Below, one piece after another: positions 36,945 through 47,484 of a stretch of DNA of 64,000 bases. How positions within the stretch are numbered: position 1 is the first letter of the stretch; every line of letters begins with the position of its first letter. The DNA comes from Sulfolobales archaeon HS-7. GTDB lineage: Archaea; Thermoproteota; Thermoprotei_A; Sulfolobales; Sulfolobaceae. The stretch lies in assembly GCA_019704295.1 (NCBI GenBank), contig AP024596.1, positions 1,225,369 to 1,289,368 of the forward strand. The letters run 5' to 3'. A program made the position numbers and the translations under genes. The notes below the pieces were generated by a model. The model saw only the letters and a program-made list of their open reading frames with translations. It did not search any database and was not told the DNA's origin.

Positions 36945-38320
36945 CAAGGCGCTACACGCTTCGCCTCTAACATAGCTATGGAAACAGCGTGTTCAAAACA
37001 CTACTTACGTTAACGTCGTAGTCCTTGACGTTCTTACCCTTGATCAACTTCGACCTCTTTGTAACTAAACCCCTGTACACGCGATCCACTAGAACGTGGT
37101 AGCTTATGCTGGCGAGCTTCCCCGCGAGCGCACAAGTTACCTCAACACTACTTTTTTAGTGATGAGCCTCTCGTAGAAATCCGCAAAAGGTCCACGCCTA
37201 GCTATCCTAGCGGACAAGTAAAATGCCCTTCGCAAGTACTTGTTACCCTCTATCCACGTGGGACTTGCTATTTCCGCTCTGCTTAGTCCTTGGGGCACGC
37301 GTAAGCTCTCGCAGCCTTGGAACTTAGAAAACGAGAGACGTCGCCGAACTCATCGTAGATCGTCGCAGCGGTTTAACTCCGGGGATCTTGGAGAGCTCTA
37401 CAACTTCTTGCGGGATTTTCGAAAGTATTGCTTTCTCGACGCCATCATGTCCTCTAGTTGCTTTAACAGCTCCGCAAGCTGTTCAAGCTAGCCTCTCGGC
37501 TCGATTCAGTGTTTACCCCAATTTCTCGCCTAACTCCCTCTTGCCCTTCTGCTTTAACTCTCCCTTGGACAGCTTCTCAAGCAGTTCCCCTCTTATTGAA
37601 AAGCTCTAACTTATACCGAGCGGTCTCTAGAATTTTCCTTATCTCGTCACTTGCGCCTCTTTCTCCACAAGGCTTGTCCTGTATCTTGTTAGCTCCCTTA
37701 TCTCCCCGTCAGGTATGAACCTTTGACTACTCCCGTCATGAAGGCCGTTACAAACCTTTGCGCGTCCAGTCCATCTTCTTCCCGAGTATTTCGGACAAAT
37801 GTAGGGTTAACTACCGTTACCTTGAATCCTCTCTGAGTTTCTCGTGCAGGTAGTAGAAGGGCCTGTAGCCTCCATTATTCCCTCCCTGTAATCGCTAAGG
37901 AATTTCACGAGCTCCTCTATCCCCTCGTTGTCGTTTTTGATTCCCTCCTTGATTGAATACGGATTTCCCTTGTTCCACTAGAAGTTCTCCCTTTGCCACA
38001 GTTAACTCTCGGATATGTCTATCGCGAAGCCCTTGGTAACGACTTCCATGGTGTATCTTGCTCACTCGTGAAATATTACCTTAACTAGTGTAATACCGTC
38101 TCCCTCGTTTCATAGCACCAGCTACCGTCAACCCCTAGAGAAACTTGTTACAACCTCGGGGGTTCTATCCCCTCTTGTGTTCTAGAGACATCACAGCCAG
38201 CCTCTTCTACGGGGTTTTCCCTCCATTGGGTCGGCCTTACCTTGTTTTGCCCTTGTCGCCTTACATGCTTAACTCACGTAATACTTGTTTTATCTCCATA
38301 ACTAGTGGTACGCGTTTTCC
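36945..38320 (-). mobile_element. Decayed IS110-family element
   Basis: Minus-strand frames spell an IS110 (DEDD) transposase with frameshifts: start MEVVTKGFAIDIS near 38051, GIEELVKFLSDY, the VVNPTF / LDAQRFVTAFMTG region, LTRYRTSLVEKEAQV, RAEIASPTWIEGNKYLRRAFYLSARIA and SISYHVLVDRVYRGLVTKR before the stop. One end is cttccacggggaaaacgcgta (near 38318), the other contains ggcgaagcgtgtagcgcc (near 36955). About 1.37 kb, nested in another dead IS. Confidence 0.75.
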
Positions 38321-38585
38321 CCGTGGAAGTTCCCCTAACTTTTTCCCTTGTCTTACAAGGGATATATTCCCTTCCTCTATCCCCAAGAGGAGGGATAAGT
38401 CCATTATATAATGTTACGGAGTTAGAGAAAATCTTCTTGAACAATTCCTCTGCAATCAATGAGGGACTTATCCCTTGCCTTAATTTCCCTCACAGCAAGA
38501 TTGAGGATGTCCCTCGCTCAATCTCTGACGTCCTCATTTCTACCCACTTGATACTACCAAAGATAAGATATTATTATAGGCATAA
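38320..38585 (-). mobile_element. Fragment of IS type X, interrupted by the IS110 element
   Basis: The reverse complement matches the left part of the IS copies at 53.9 and 58.4 kb: an atgaggacgt start, gcgagggac, then cctcctcttggggatagagg and cccttgtaagacaaggg. The match stops where the IS110 left end begins, so IS110 jumped into a type X copy. Confidence 0.6.
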
Positions 38586-38737
38586 AAACTAGGTTGCCTA
38601 CCTTTCTCTAACATAGAAATTTATTATTTCTTCACTTAGATGGAAATTTAGCTAAGCTCCGCTCTAGATAACGAGACTTTTTAACTTTTTGAAATTGTCT
38701 CATATTTAGTAAAAATGACGAAATATGGCTAGCTTTA

Positions 38738-38890
38738 GGTGATTTAGGTTTCCACTGCGGATCGTAATTATTGCAGATAAGTACTAAATAAAGGGAAGTA
38801 TTAAGTGCGAACTCCATCAGTCGATACGATAATATAAATTCATTTGAATTTGCTAAATAAATTAGATTCACTATAGAGGCTTAAATGGTT
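38738..38890 (+). repeat. F1 dispersed repeat copy
   Basis: Left part ggtgatttaggtttccactgcgg, centre ttaagtgcgaactccatcag, right part tttgctaaataaattagattcac. It lies just beyond the 3' end of the giant surface protein gene. Confidence 0.65.
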
Positions 38891-39037
38891 CTGGCTTTAT
38901 TGGGAATTTAAATAATTGCTACATAAGGAGAAATTACATTGAGGTAGATAATCTAAATGTATAATGGAGTTTAAACAAGGAAAAAATAATAAAGGGACTT
39001 ACCACCCCATTTTAAATTAACATAAGTATGTTTATAA

Positions 39038-42000
39038 TCATATAACAATCTCGTATATCTGTCCATTACTGTTTAGCATATAACTGTTAGTCTGTAAAAT
39101 CACTGGCACCCAGGTGTTAAACCCATTAAATAGCAAGACCGGTAGTGAGGTTGACGTCATTGTTGTCTCATTAAAGGTAAGCGCTGGAAATCCTGTTTCT
39201 ACTCCTTCTAATGGGTATAGAGGTTCGGCATATGTAGGGGATACTACGTGACAAGCAGCGCCCAAAAACGAACTCGATAACGAATTGGGATAAAATATGT
39301 TGGAGCTTGAGGGTAGATAACCGTCGCTTGAAGACATGAACATTACAGGATATTGTCCCACACCGAAGACGTACGATGATTGTACACCTACGTACTTTGT
39401 GTGAATCTCGACGCCGGTACTGTTTAGAACTTGTCCTCCAATGAAGGGAATCTGTTCTCCTAATGATTGGTAAATGTATCCCTGAATCTCCATAGCGAGG
39501 TTTAAAATATTCGATTGTGCAGCCATTTGTAGGCTCGGATCGTTAAGACCGCTCATTCGATTCAGCTCGTTTAGCATTGCGTTAGAGGAATAATCTACAT
39601 CACTCTTTAACGTTAATAGTTGTTGAATATTTACCCTATAATCCTTAAAGGAAGTCAAATCGTTCATGGAGTTAATTATGTTATCAATTGACGACTCTTC
39701 TTGAGATATGCACGATTGTATTGAACCCGAGTTCTGCTCTGCTAACATGGAAAGTACTTTCTGTCCCGCCGTTTCTATTCGATTTACCGAGTTCATTGTT
39801 TGTAAATAAGCTTGATAAACTTGGTAACTTCCTCCATATCCAATACCATTTATTATGTTTCCGAAAGTACTCTCCTGGTCCATAAATGAGGATAGAAGCT
39901 GCTGATTTATACCGCTATATAGCGCATTCATCAGATATTCTCCTGACGGTAGTAAAGATGTATATCCTGCCGTGGAAAGAAGTAGACCTATATTACTACC
40001 TAAATTCGCCCAGTATTCGTTAATGTTCTGAGCGGTGTAATTAAGGGCTGAGATTGCGCCGTACTCTCCGATACCATTCCCAAACCATCCCATATCGCAC
40101 AAAAACGATGATAACCCAGGAACTCCCTCTATTTCACTAAGCGCCTTATATACTGAGGACGTTCCAACATACCCAGATCCAATATCCGACATGATAGGTT
40201 GTATACCAAGATCGGATGAAAACTCAAAGTAATCCCAAGGTTTAGGTGCGTTCGATAACTCCAGGAATGCCTGGATATTCTCTCCGTTAACTATAATTAT
40301 TGGAACGGGTACTGCGACTCCATTGGAGTTTTGTTTATATGTTATTGGAGTCGAAATGCTAATTTGTTCCTGGTATACGAAAGCTCGTCCATTATTGTAA
40401 TTAAGTCCAATTACCCCGATAGGAGAGTTTGAAGTTTGTGTTAAGCACAATCCTCCGTAGGAAAACCCGCTGACGTCTAGTTCAGCGATTGCGCCTGCAG
40501 GTATTCCGATTTTCTCTTTAGATGAAGAACTTAGCACGGAGCTTAACCCGGAGCTAGTCATGTTTATCTTGTACGTTTCTCCACCCTGTACAACAATTCC
40601 AGTAACATTCAGGAATGGTGAAAATATTGTTATATTTGCAGTCCAGTTTTCAAGTGAGGGCGGGATTTTTAGGAAATTGAATACAACTGATGTCGGATTT
40701 ATTACTGGTAACAATACTTCCTGAGAAAATTGTTCAAACGTCGAGCTAGTGTAGGATAAGAGATTTAGAGTTCCCCCAGTTCCATTCAGCAGCACCAGTG
40801 GACAATTCGAGGGCTCCGTAAAATTGCCCGTTATATTGGAGAAGGCGTTGTACGGATAGGGTTCTCCCTCAATTAACAGTAACGTGTTGGCTGGAAAAGT
40901 CAGAACATTTTCTGTAGACACTACGCATGACGACATGCCGTTAGAAACTAATACTATGCCGTTCATATTCGTACCTACAAATTCATTGACCTGTTTACTT
41001 CCCGAATACATCGCTATCACGTTAGTATTTCTATTTACGATTATTGATAGGAATGCGTACCTCGATGGTAAATTATTTACACTGGATGGAAGCTGTCCAT
41101 AGGACGAATATGTTCTGCTATATGTAACCCCGTTTACATTCCAACCGTTAGATGTAATAGAATTTATCCACGAATTGGAACTTATATTGAACTCATACTC
41201 ATAGGGAACGAACGCTACTCCCTTCTGTCCAGGATTAACGGAAATTGTTTCATTCGTTCCCGTCAACGCATTTATAAACGAGGCCTGTAGAAACGAATCT
41301 CCCTGACTTGCAAAGGTAACCTCCTCTATAGGTCTCATGTAAATATTTCCTCTGTAAACCGTATCAGAGGATGTCACAGATGAGCTCAATGTATTCGGCG
41401 TGAAGCACGTAAAGTTCCTGAACAAATTATTGGAAAATGTCCCAATTCCTAAGTAGTTTAGTCGGGCATTGTAGGTGGGAGTTATAAAGGTCCATGAGTC
41501 GTTGTAATTCGTGTAGCCTGGAATATTTGGTAAATTAACTGGGGGGGGATTAGAACTTGAGTAAGTGAAATTGGCCTCTGAAACGCCCGAGGCATAAACG
41601 TTCTGATTTGATGCAATATTTTTGAAAGTTATATGCATAACCTGGAATTTATCATTTACTCTAACTATATTGTTATATATTGCAATTTCCGTTATGATCA
41701 AAGGACCATCTGGTGGAATGAAAGCTGGAATGTAGAGAGTCCCAACATATCCTATAGGAAAGTTGTGTACATATCCGCACAAGTTGACGCAATTATCTTC
41801 AGCGAAGTATAAATAGATGATATCACCGTTATCCGTAAAACCACAAGGGATGGGAAGAGTGGCAGGATGAACAGAATAGCGTCCACGATAAGGTCCTGCC
41901 CACGATGACGGATAACTTGTCACACATCCTCTATCTGTACCGGAATCATAATATGTCACGAACGCAGGTCCATTAGCTAATTCGCTGAATGGGGGGTAAA

Positions 42001-43285
42001 TAGTTATCCCATATGCCAACCATGGACTTGGAAGGTATGAACTCCTCGACATATTGACATTACATATTCCGTCTTCTGGAAAACTAACACTTACGGTCCC
42101 TCCTAATGGATATCCAGGGGGATGATTAAATACGAAGTATATCGGATCAACGAACTCAGGAGGTGCCCCCGTAAGAGTAAACCACGTTTCAGGTTCTGGT
42201 AGAAAAGGTGGAGCACCTTCATCCAGATAGGTATTATGAGTTCCATAATGTGGAAATATTACCACGCGAGGTCGTATATTTGATATATATGGTACGCATC
42301 CTTTCCCTATGTAAACGACCACCTCGTTAGTGTCATTAGACGCATTAACATATTTGTAACTGGCAAACAGTGAACGTATTTCCCACTTTTCGAAATTAAA
42401 TCCGTGACCCGTCAGTCCAGTATCCGCTCTTGCCATTGCTTCCAAATTCAGAAGTGTTCCATTTGGGATTAGGAAAGTTTTATAATAATTTTTATAATTA
42501 TAAAATTCGGATATAGAAGGACGAATATAATACTGATTTCCTCCTGACGAATCGAGGTAACTACATCCAAAAAGTGATGGTATGCCAGGGTATATTGTTG
42601 GCACGCACGGAATGGGTGATATAAATACAACACAAATTGATAGATTTACGTTGGATTGTTGTTTTTGTATGAAGTTTTCCTGGCTTAAAAGCCCCATTTG
42701 ATTCTTAAGTAAAGATGCAATGCTTCCCTGTATCTGATTCTGATCGTTACCTAGTTTAAAGTATTGGGGAGTTGGAGGGGCGGGATACCAGAAAATTTTT
42801 CCTGTGGATGTTACGAATCCTACTACACCCGTAATGTAAGGCACGGCAATCTCTTCCCCAGGGTTGAGTAATAGTTTATTGTTAACATTTTGACCGTTGG
42901 TGAAGAATGTAAACGCGCTAGATAAGGGAAGACTGCACTGTCTCAATCCCTTAGGTATCTGCAGAGACGACGTAGATGATAATGATGCATAATACGGGAT
43001 GCATGAAGCAGGGTTGTTAAAATCTATTATTAAAGGCTGGGAATCTGGCGTCGAGTAATACATTATACCTACAACGCAAAATGGAACATTACCACTGTTT
43101 ACTAAAAATGCCAGAGTCCCATCTCCAAACACGTTACCTTCGGTTTGCGAGGCTTGAGATTCTGTGTAAAGAGAAACCTGTGAGGCCTGTAACGAACCCT
43201 GATACAAATATAAATAAGCTGCTAATGCGCTCAGAATGACTAACAACAATAAAGCGATCCCAATTATCCCCAAAACATCATTCAT
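39038..43285 (-). CDS. Giant (1,415-aa) surface protein with a minor-pilin-like head
   Basis: One N-terminal hydrophobic helix (residues ~5-28, LGIIGIALLLLVILSALAAYLY) is followed by a beta module (FLVNSGNVPFCVVGIMYY ... LNPGEEIAVPYITGVVGFVTSTGKIFWY) that parallels, in strand order and phrasing, the middle genes of the two pilin-like cassettes (NNGPIQTRITGIFAVC ... LSPQQSIVL ... VTMYGNVYY). The rest is a long Ser/Asn/Tyr-rich ectodomain with paired cysteines, and a helical segment near residues 1,110-1,320 before a final beta part. No C-terminal anchor. It follows the ATPase/platform genes on the same strand with its own TATA box (43312-43321). I infer a tip or adhesin subunit held by the pilus-like machine. 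No known family recognised. Confidence 0.75.
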   Translation of the reverse strand: MNDVLGIIGIALLLLVILSALAAYLYLYQGSLQASQVSLYTESQASQTEGNVFGDGTLAFLVNSGNVPFCVVGIMYYSTPDSQPLIIDFNNPASCIPYYASLSSTSSLQIPKGLRQCSLPLSSAFTFFTNGQNVNNKLLLNPGEEIAVPYITGVVGFVTSTGKIFWYPAPPTPQYFKLGNDQNQIQGSIASLLKNQMGLLSQENFIQKQQSNVNLSICVVFISPIPCVPTIYPGIPSLFGCSYLDSSGGNQYYIRPSISEFYNYKNYYKTFLIPNGTLLNLEAMARADTGLTGHGFNFEKWEIRSLFASYKYVNASNDTNEVVVYIGKGCVPYISNIRPRVVIFPHYGTHNTYLDEGAPPFLPEPETWFTLTGAPPEFVDPIYFVFNHPPGYPLGGTVSVSFPEDGICNVNMSRSSYLPSPWLAYGITIYPPFSELANGPAFVTYYDSGTDRGCVTSYPSSWAGPYRGRYSVHPATLPIPCGFTDNGDIIYLYFAEDNCVNLCGYVHNFPIGYVGTLYIPAFIPPDGPLIITEIAIYNNIVRVNDKFQVMHITFKNIASNQNVYASGVSEANFTYSSSNPPPVNLPNIPGYTNYNDSWTFITPTYNARLNYLGIGTFSNNLFRNFTCFTPNTLSSSVTSSDTVYRGNIYMRPIEEVTFASQGDSFLQASFINALTGTNETISVNPGQKGVAFVPYEYEFNISSNSWINSITSNGWNVNGVTYSRTYSSYGQLPSSVNNLPSRYAFLSIIVNRNTNVIAMYSGSKQVNEFVGTNMNGIVLVSNGMSSCVVSTENVLTFPANTLLLIEGEPYPYNAFSNITGNFTEPSNCPLVLLNGTGGTLNLLSYTSSTFEQFSQEVLLPVINPTSVVFNFLKIPPSLENWTANITIFSPFLNVTGIVVQGGETYKINMTSSGLSSVLSSSSKEKIGIPAGAIAELDVSGFSYGGLCLTQTSNSPIGVIGLNYNNGRAFVYQEQISISTPITYKQNSNGVAVPVPIIIVNGENIQAFLELSNAPKPWDYFEFSSDLGIQPIMSDIGSGYVGTSSVYKALSEIEGVPGLSSFLCDMGWFGNGIGEYGAISALNYTAQNINEYWANLGSNIGLLLSTAGYTSLLPSGEYLMNALYSGINQQLLSSFMDQESTFGNIINGIGYGGSYQVYQAYLQTMNSVNRIETAGQKVLSMLAEQNSGSIQSCISQEESSIDNIINSMNDLTSFKDYRVNIQQLLTLKSDVDYSSNAMLNELNRMSGLNDPSLQMAAQSNILNLAMEIQGYIYQSLGEQIPFIGGQVLNSTGVEIHTKYVGVQSSYVFGVGQYPVMFMSSSDGYLPSSSNIFYPNSLSSSFLGAACHVVSPTYAEPLYPLEGVETGFPALTFNETTMTSTSLPVLLFNGFNTWVPVILQTNSYMLNSNGQIYEIVI

Positions 43286-43656
43286 TCTGCCAAAAATTAA
43301 ATACTTAATGGATATTTAAACTTTGTTATTTGAAGATCATGACCTTTTTATTAAAAATTCCGTAAGTAAAGGCTAACATAAGCTCAATCCCTCAAAACTT
43401 CCCTAATTTACCTAAGTAATGTTAATGTTTTTTGAGGAAACTTCACTAAAGTATTTCAAATAGTATATATATATTCTTTCCTTTTTTTGGACTTTTATGT
43501 ATGAACAATTAAAGAAGTTCAAATTATAATTAGTCCCACCGATAACGCTAGTTATTCAAAAATTGGAAAATCGCCATTCTTAATATAAAAGGAGCCCCCA
43601 GAGAACTCAGGAAACATAAAAAAATAGCGGCGCGAACCCTTAAAGATAAATTGGCT
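43286..43656. promoter_or_regulatory. Gap with promoter of the giant surface protein gene
   Basis: About 370 bases. A minus-strand TATA box gtttaaatat at 43312-43321 lies ~30 bases before the ATG at 43285. A T/C-rich run (ttctttcctttttttgg, 43474-43490) may end the upstream transcript. Nothing else seen. Confidence 0.5.
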
Positions 43657-45807
43657 TTAAAGTAATGCTAACAAATGAAGAGCTAGTATTACTGAGGAAG
43701 AGAAACCGAAAGCCGATTGTAAGGCAGGTTTTATAAATGTGAATATTACGATGCTTATTGTTGAAACCGTAACTGTGCTCATAGCTAGCTTGGAATCAGC
43801 AATTGTTCCAGTAATAGCCTTGTTTAGTATTAAGCCTAAAATTATTGAGGAAATTTGAATGAATACATATACTATGTTGAAGTCTGAACTGTTTATCTGA
43901 GTGTTAAGGAAGGGGAGTCCCTGAGTGCTTACCCCTTGAAGCCCTGAAAATATCTGGTTTGAATTAAAAGAGGACAATAAAGATAGAGTTATTAATGAAG
44001 TTAAAGCAAGCAAAGCAGGCGTAATAATGGAGATTATTTTGTAGAACCTTAATCGCGCTTCTGCCTCCCTCTTAGCGTTAACATAAGTGGTTACGAAGCT
44101 ATGTATTTCCTCTATTAGGAGGGGAGAAATGTTTCCAGACTCGGTAAGTATTCCTAGGAGGAAAAAGATAAATTTTCCTAACCAACTAACGGTCCTAACT
44201 CTCACATTATTTAAAGTCCTACCTCTTTTTATTTGCATAGCTATGTTTTTAATAATTTTCGTGAAAGCCGGTTGATAGGTCTTTGACTCACTCCTATTTA
44301 TTATCGCTTTGGAGAGATCGTATCCTATTTTTCTGAATTCTGCAAGATCTCTTAGCATAGTTGGAAGCGAAGTCTCCACCTCCTTAATTTCGTTAAGCTG
44401 CGGTCTTACTTGTACATAAAGGAGGAGAAGGGGTACTATTACCGCCCCGTAAAGTGTAAGATATATAGGCACATTTGTAAGATATAATATACCTCCTAGC
44501 GCAATACCCAGAGCTACCGGAATGGTTAGATTGTATCTGACTTTATCGGGAGTTTTAGGTCTTACGCCCTTCGTCATGAAGTACAGCGCAAGTCCGAAGA
44601 GAAATGGTAGGACGAGTAGAAGATTAATGATTTGTGTCCCTCCTAGACCAACCAGGACTATAAAGATACTGGGGACGACTAAGAACAGAATCACGACGGC
44701 TTCACCCAAAGATGATATTCTCTCTGAAAACAACATCCACTTTAGCGCTAACCACTGGGTAAATTCCTTTTCCTTATCATTTAAATACGCCTCCAGATCT
44801 CCTCCACTTGTGAAAACAGCTGAATATCCGTATAGGAATGCGGAGTACTCCTTTGAAGTTCTCAATTCGGCCCTTTTTGACACAACTTCTAACATAGATT
44901 TCCCAAAAGTCATAATATCGCGAAGGAAAGCCGATGCTTCCATCTTAAAAGCAGTAAATACGTCAGTTTCCCTTATTTTTCTAAAGACGTATGTTATTGG
45001 TAGTCCCGATGACGATGCTATGGCCACAAGGGCAGCAAAGAACGGTAATTCGTAAAGGTTGAGTTCTCTGGCTTGCGATGCCTTAGAATATGTGTCAAGA
45101 TAAGGATAGAAGAAGAATAATGCGGGGATTGATAAGATGACTCCATAAACTATTAGAAACATTATCGGAGGGAACGGTAGAGTTATGCCGATTAAGGGAA
45201 GTCCGTAATTTACAAGTGCAAATATCCCAGCGGCCAAGATCACTGATACTGGAATGTAGTCTATTCCCGTGGCGCTGTAATCTATTATCTTGAAAACCAT
45301 GTCTTCGTAACTTCCAGCTACGAGAACGTTCTTCTCAATCTTCTTGACATACCATCTCACTAACCTCTGAAACCTCTTAGTACCCAACAATACCTTCGCA
45401 ACTTTCACCGGATATATTCCGTGCAATTTATTGACTTCCTGCTCGATTGCCCTTTTGTACTCAGGAAGACGGAACGTTGAGGCTATTACCTCGAAGATTA
45501 TAAGTCCTACAAAGGCCGCTACTACAGCCAGTCCTATTGTGTTTGCATAGAAAGGATTGTTAATAACTGCTATGAGGAAGTGATCTATCGGAATCAGGAA
45601 GAATGCAAGCACGACATCGAGTATTAGAAAAGCTAGGAGGAGAACGGTGTCCCTTGTTCGTGAAATAACAATAAGGAACAACATTAACTTTACGATGGGA
45701 TCGTTACCTACCATTTTGCTCTTCTTAGTAATGTTACTTTCCTCCTTCTCCTTGGGTTTCTTTTCCTTAGGTTTCATTAAATCCCTAAGTCCTGCCAACC
45801 CCCTCAT
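43657..45807 (-). CDS. TadC/T2SSF-type membrane platform protein with two domains
   Basis: A 716-aa polytopic protein, the membrane platform of a type IV pilus-like system. Two T2SSF-type units: the first around residues 255-360 (LPFFAALVAIASSSGLPITYVFRKI ... DLEAYL), the second around 490-630 (LPTMLRDLAEFRKIGYDLSKAI ... LIEEIHSFVTTYVNAKREAE), each followed by hydrophobic helices. The N-terminal ~40 residues are very Lys/Glu-rich. It is longer than archaeal platforms such as ArlJ or UpsF (roughly 480-500 aa). Overlaps the ATPase gene by four bases. Confidence 0.88.
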   Translation of the reverse strand: MRGLAGLRDLMKPKEKKPKEKEESNITKKSKMVGNDPIVKLMLFLIVISRTRDTVLLLAFLILDVVLAFFLIPIDHFLIAVINNPFYANTIGLAVVAAFVGLIIFEVIASTFRLPEYKRAIEQEVNKLHGIYPVKVAKVLLGTKRFQRLVRWYVKKIEKNVLVAGSYEDMVFKIIDYSATGIDYIPVSVILAAGIFALVNYGLPLIGITLPFPPIMFLIVYGVILSIPALFFFYPYLDTYSKASQARELNLYELPFFAALVAIASSSGLPITYVFRKIRETDVFTAFKMEASAFLRDIMTFGKSMLEVVSKRAELRTSKEYSAFLYGYSAVFTSGGDLEAYLNDKEKEFTQWLALKWMLFSERISSLGEAVVILFLVVPSIFIVLVGLGGTQIINLLLVLPFLFGLALYFMTKGVRPKTPDKVRYNLTIPVALGIALGGILYLTNVPIYLTLYGAVIVPLLLLYVQVRPQLNEIKEVETSLPTMLRDLAEFRKIGYDLSKAIINRSESKTYQPAFTKIIKNIAMQIKRGRTLNNVRVRTVSWLGKFIFFLLGILTESGNISPLLIEEIHSFVTTYVNAKREAEARLRFYKIISIITPALLALTSLITLSLLSSFNSNQIFSGLQGVSTQGLPFLNTQINSSDFNIVYVFIQISSIILGLILNKAITGTIADSKLAMSTVTVSTISIVIFTFIKPALQSAFGFSSSVILALHLLALL

Positions 45808-47429
45808 ACCCCTATGAGGTTTTTAGACTGTGAAGCAATTATCTGGTCTATTTGTGCAGGCTCCAAATAGTATAACCTAAGGTAACCTGCTAATTCGTTA
45901 TAACTTGATATCTTCATTTTCATAAGTGCCCTAAGGAACTCTACCCTTCTCTCTGCTTCATACTTCAATGTGGAGTCATCCCACGCAAGGTAAGTGGCAG
46001 CGTCTTTTAATTGATAAGAGTTTTGTAACACTTTGGAAATACTATTTGGTGTAGTTTCGTTTAGTACGGTATTGTATTCAAACACCTTCTGATACGTATT
46101 ACTCGTTCCCTGAGGAATGTTTTCCCATATAGTCATAATTCGTCTGTACTGTTCTCTAGTTTTGTAATCTATTAATCTGTTTACTGATACAATTGAGGAC
46201 AATAGTTGTTCAAATTCCCTTGCGGTCACTTCAGGCAATAACCCTAAAATCCTCGCCCTAACTTCTTCTGGGTTAGCACCGTGAAATGTGGTTATGCCTC
46301 CGTGACCTGTTGCAGAAGCCTGAACTAAATTACCCATTTCCGAACCTCTTACCTCTCCCACTATTACGTAGTCTGGCCTATACCTTAAGGATGTCTTAAC
46401 TAGTGCATCCATTCCAATTTCTTTCCCTGAGGCAAAAGCCACAGTTCTCGTGAAAAGTCTTATCCAGTTTTCATGTGGAAGTAGTAATTCAGGTGTATCC
46501 TCAATAGTGAGGATTTTCGCATTAGGATGAAGCAGCGTTAATAACGCGTTAAGGAAAGTGGTCTTTCCCGAACCCGTAGGTCCCACGATTAGAATGAATT
46601 TCTTAGCCTCGGCTAAAATCCATAGATATACAACCTCTGGTATACTCGTCATCCCCTTTTGTATTAAATCAATAATCGTAAAGGGTTTTTCTGGATGCTT
46701 CCTTATATCCATGGTAGAACCAGGGAGTGAAACCTCATTACCGTATGTCGTTGCAACTCGATGACCCTCCTTCAGAATGGCATCCTGTATTGGGTTCGCC
46801 AAGCTAATAGTTTTTCCTCCTCTTTCCATTATCTTTTCCACAAGGGACTTTACCTCAGTCTCGCTGTCAAATATAATGTTAGTCGGCAACCTGAGATATT
46901 TGGTAAAATACTTGTGTACAACTGTAACCGGCTTTCCAAATCCCGATATCTCAATTTCCTCAATGTTTTTGTCATAAATAAGAGGTGTTAGGATTGAATA
47001 ACTCATTTCCCTGATAACCATATATACTAACTTATCTATGCTTGAACCTTCCACTATTAGATCAAGATTCTCCGCAATATTTTGTAAATATTCTCTTATT
47101 TGTTTTTTCATTGCAAAAGGTGAAACTTTCTCATCATAAACGTCCCCCAAGATAGGTACAGACACATACATGTATTCTTGAATTTGGTTTATTATATCCT
47201 CCTCCTTTGGAAGAATGTTCGGCTCTTTTATAAAGTAGTATCCCCGACCGTTTATCTCCTTTATCGTTATTTTTACATAAGAAAGAATCGGATCTACTTC
47301 GCTAAGATCATATTCCGATAAAATTTTCCCTTCTGGGGGAATGCTCTTTACCTTCAAAATTTTCTCTGCGCCTGCATCCTCCTTATTCTTATCAAGAATC
47401 GTTTTCCTGAATACTGGAAACTTAACCAT
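45804..47429 (-). CDS. TadA/VirB11-type secretion ATPase
   Basis: A 541-aa hexameric motor ATPase for pilus assembly. Walker A LIVGPTGSGKTTFL near residue 285, Walker B region ILTIEDTPELLLP, the Asp box VIVGEVRGSEM and the His box SATGHGGITTFHGANPEEVRARI. The N-terminal ~200 residues are the usual archaeal N-domain (RGYYFIKEPNILPKEED). Not ArlI: no ArlH/ArlX-type neighbours. It drives the platform encoded next. A minus-strand TATA-like gtttatatac at 47461-47470 gives a leader of about 10 bases. Confidence 0.93.
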   Translation of the reverse strand: MVKFPVFRKTILDKNKEDAGAEKILKVKSIPPEGKILSEYDLSEVDPILSYVKITIKEINGRGYYFIKEPNILPKEEDIINQIQEYMYVSVPILGDVYDEKVSPFAMKKQIREYLQNIAENLDLIVEGSSIDKLVYMVIREMSYSILTPLIYDKNIEEIEISGFGKPVTVVHKYFTKYLRLPTNIIFDSETEVKSLVEKIMERGGKTISLANPIQDAILKEGHRVATTYGNEVSLPGSTMDIRKHPEKPFTIIDLIQKGMTSIPEVVYLWILAEAKKFILIVGPTGSGKTTFLNALLTLLHPNAKILTIEDTPELLLPHENWIRLFTRTVAFASGKEIGMDALVKTSLRYRPDYVIVGEVRGSEMGNLVQASATGHGGITTFHGANPEEVRARILGLLPEVTAREFEQLLSSIVSVNRLIDYKTREQYRRIMTIWENIPQGTSNTYQKVFEYNTVLNETTPNSISKVLQNSYQLKDAATYLAWDDSTLKYEAERRVEFLRALMKMKISSYNELAGYLRLYYLEPAQIDQIIASQSKNLIGV

Positions 47430-47484
47430 ATCCTATTAATTAAATCGTTTATTAATAGATGTATATAAACTTTCATGAAAGAAT

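Noticed and set aside
37240-38592. Several frames of 60-95 codons on both strands
   Set aside because: They are fragments or shadows of the decayed IS110 and type X transposons.
39038-47429. Archaellum (arl) operon
   Set aside because: No ArlX, ArlF/G or ArlH neighbours and the platform is too long; better described as a pilus-like system.
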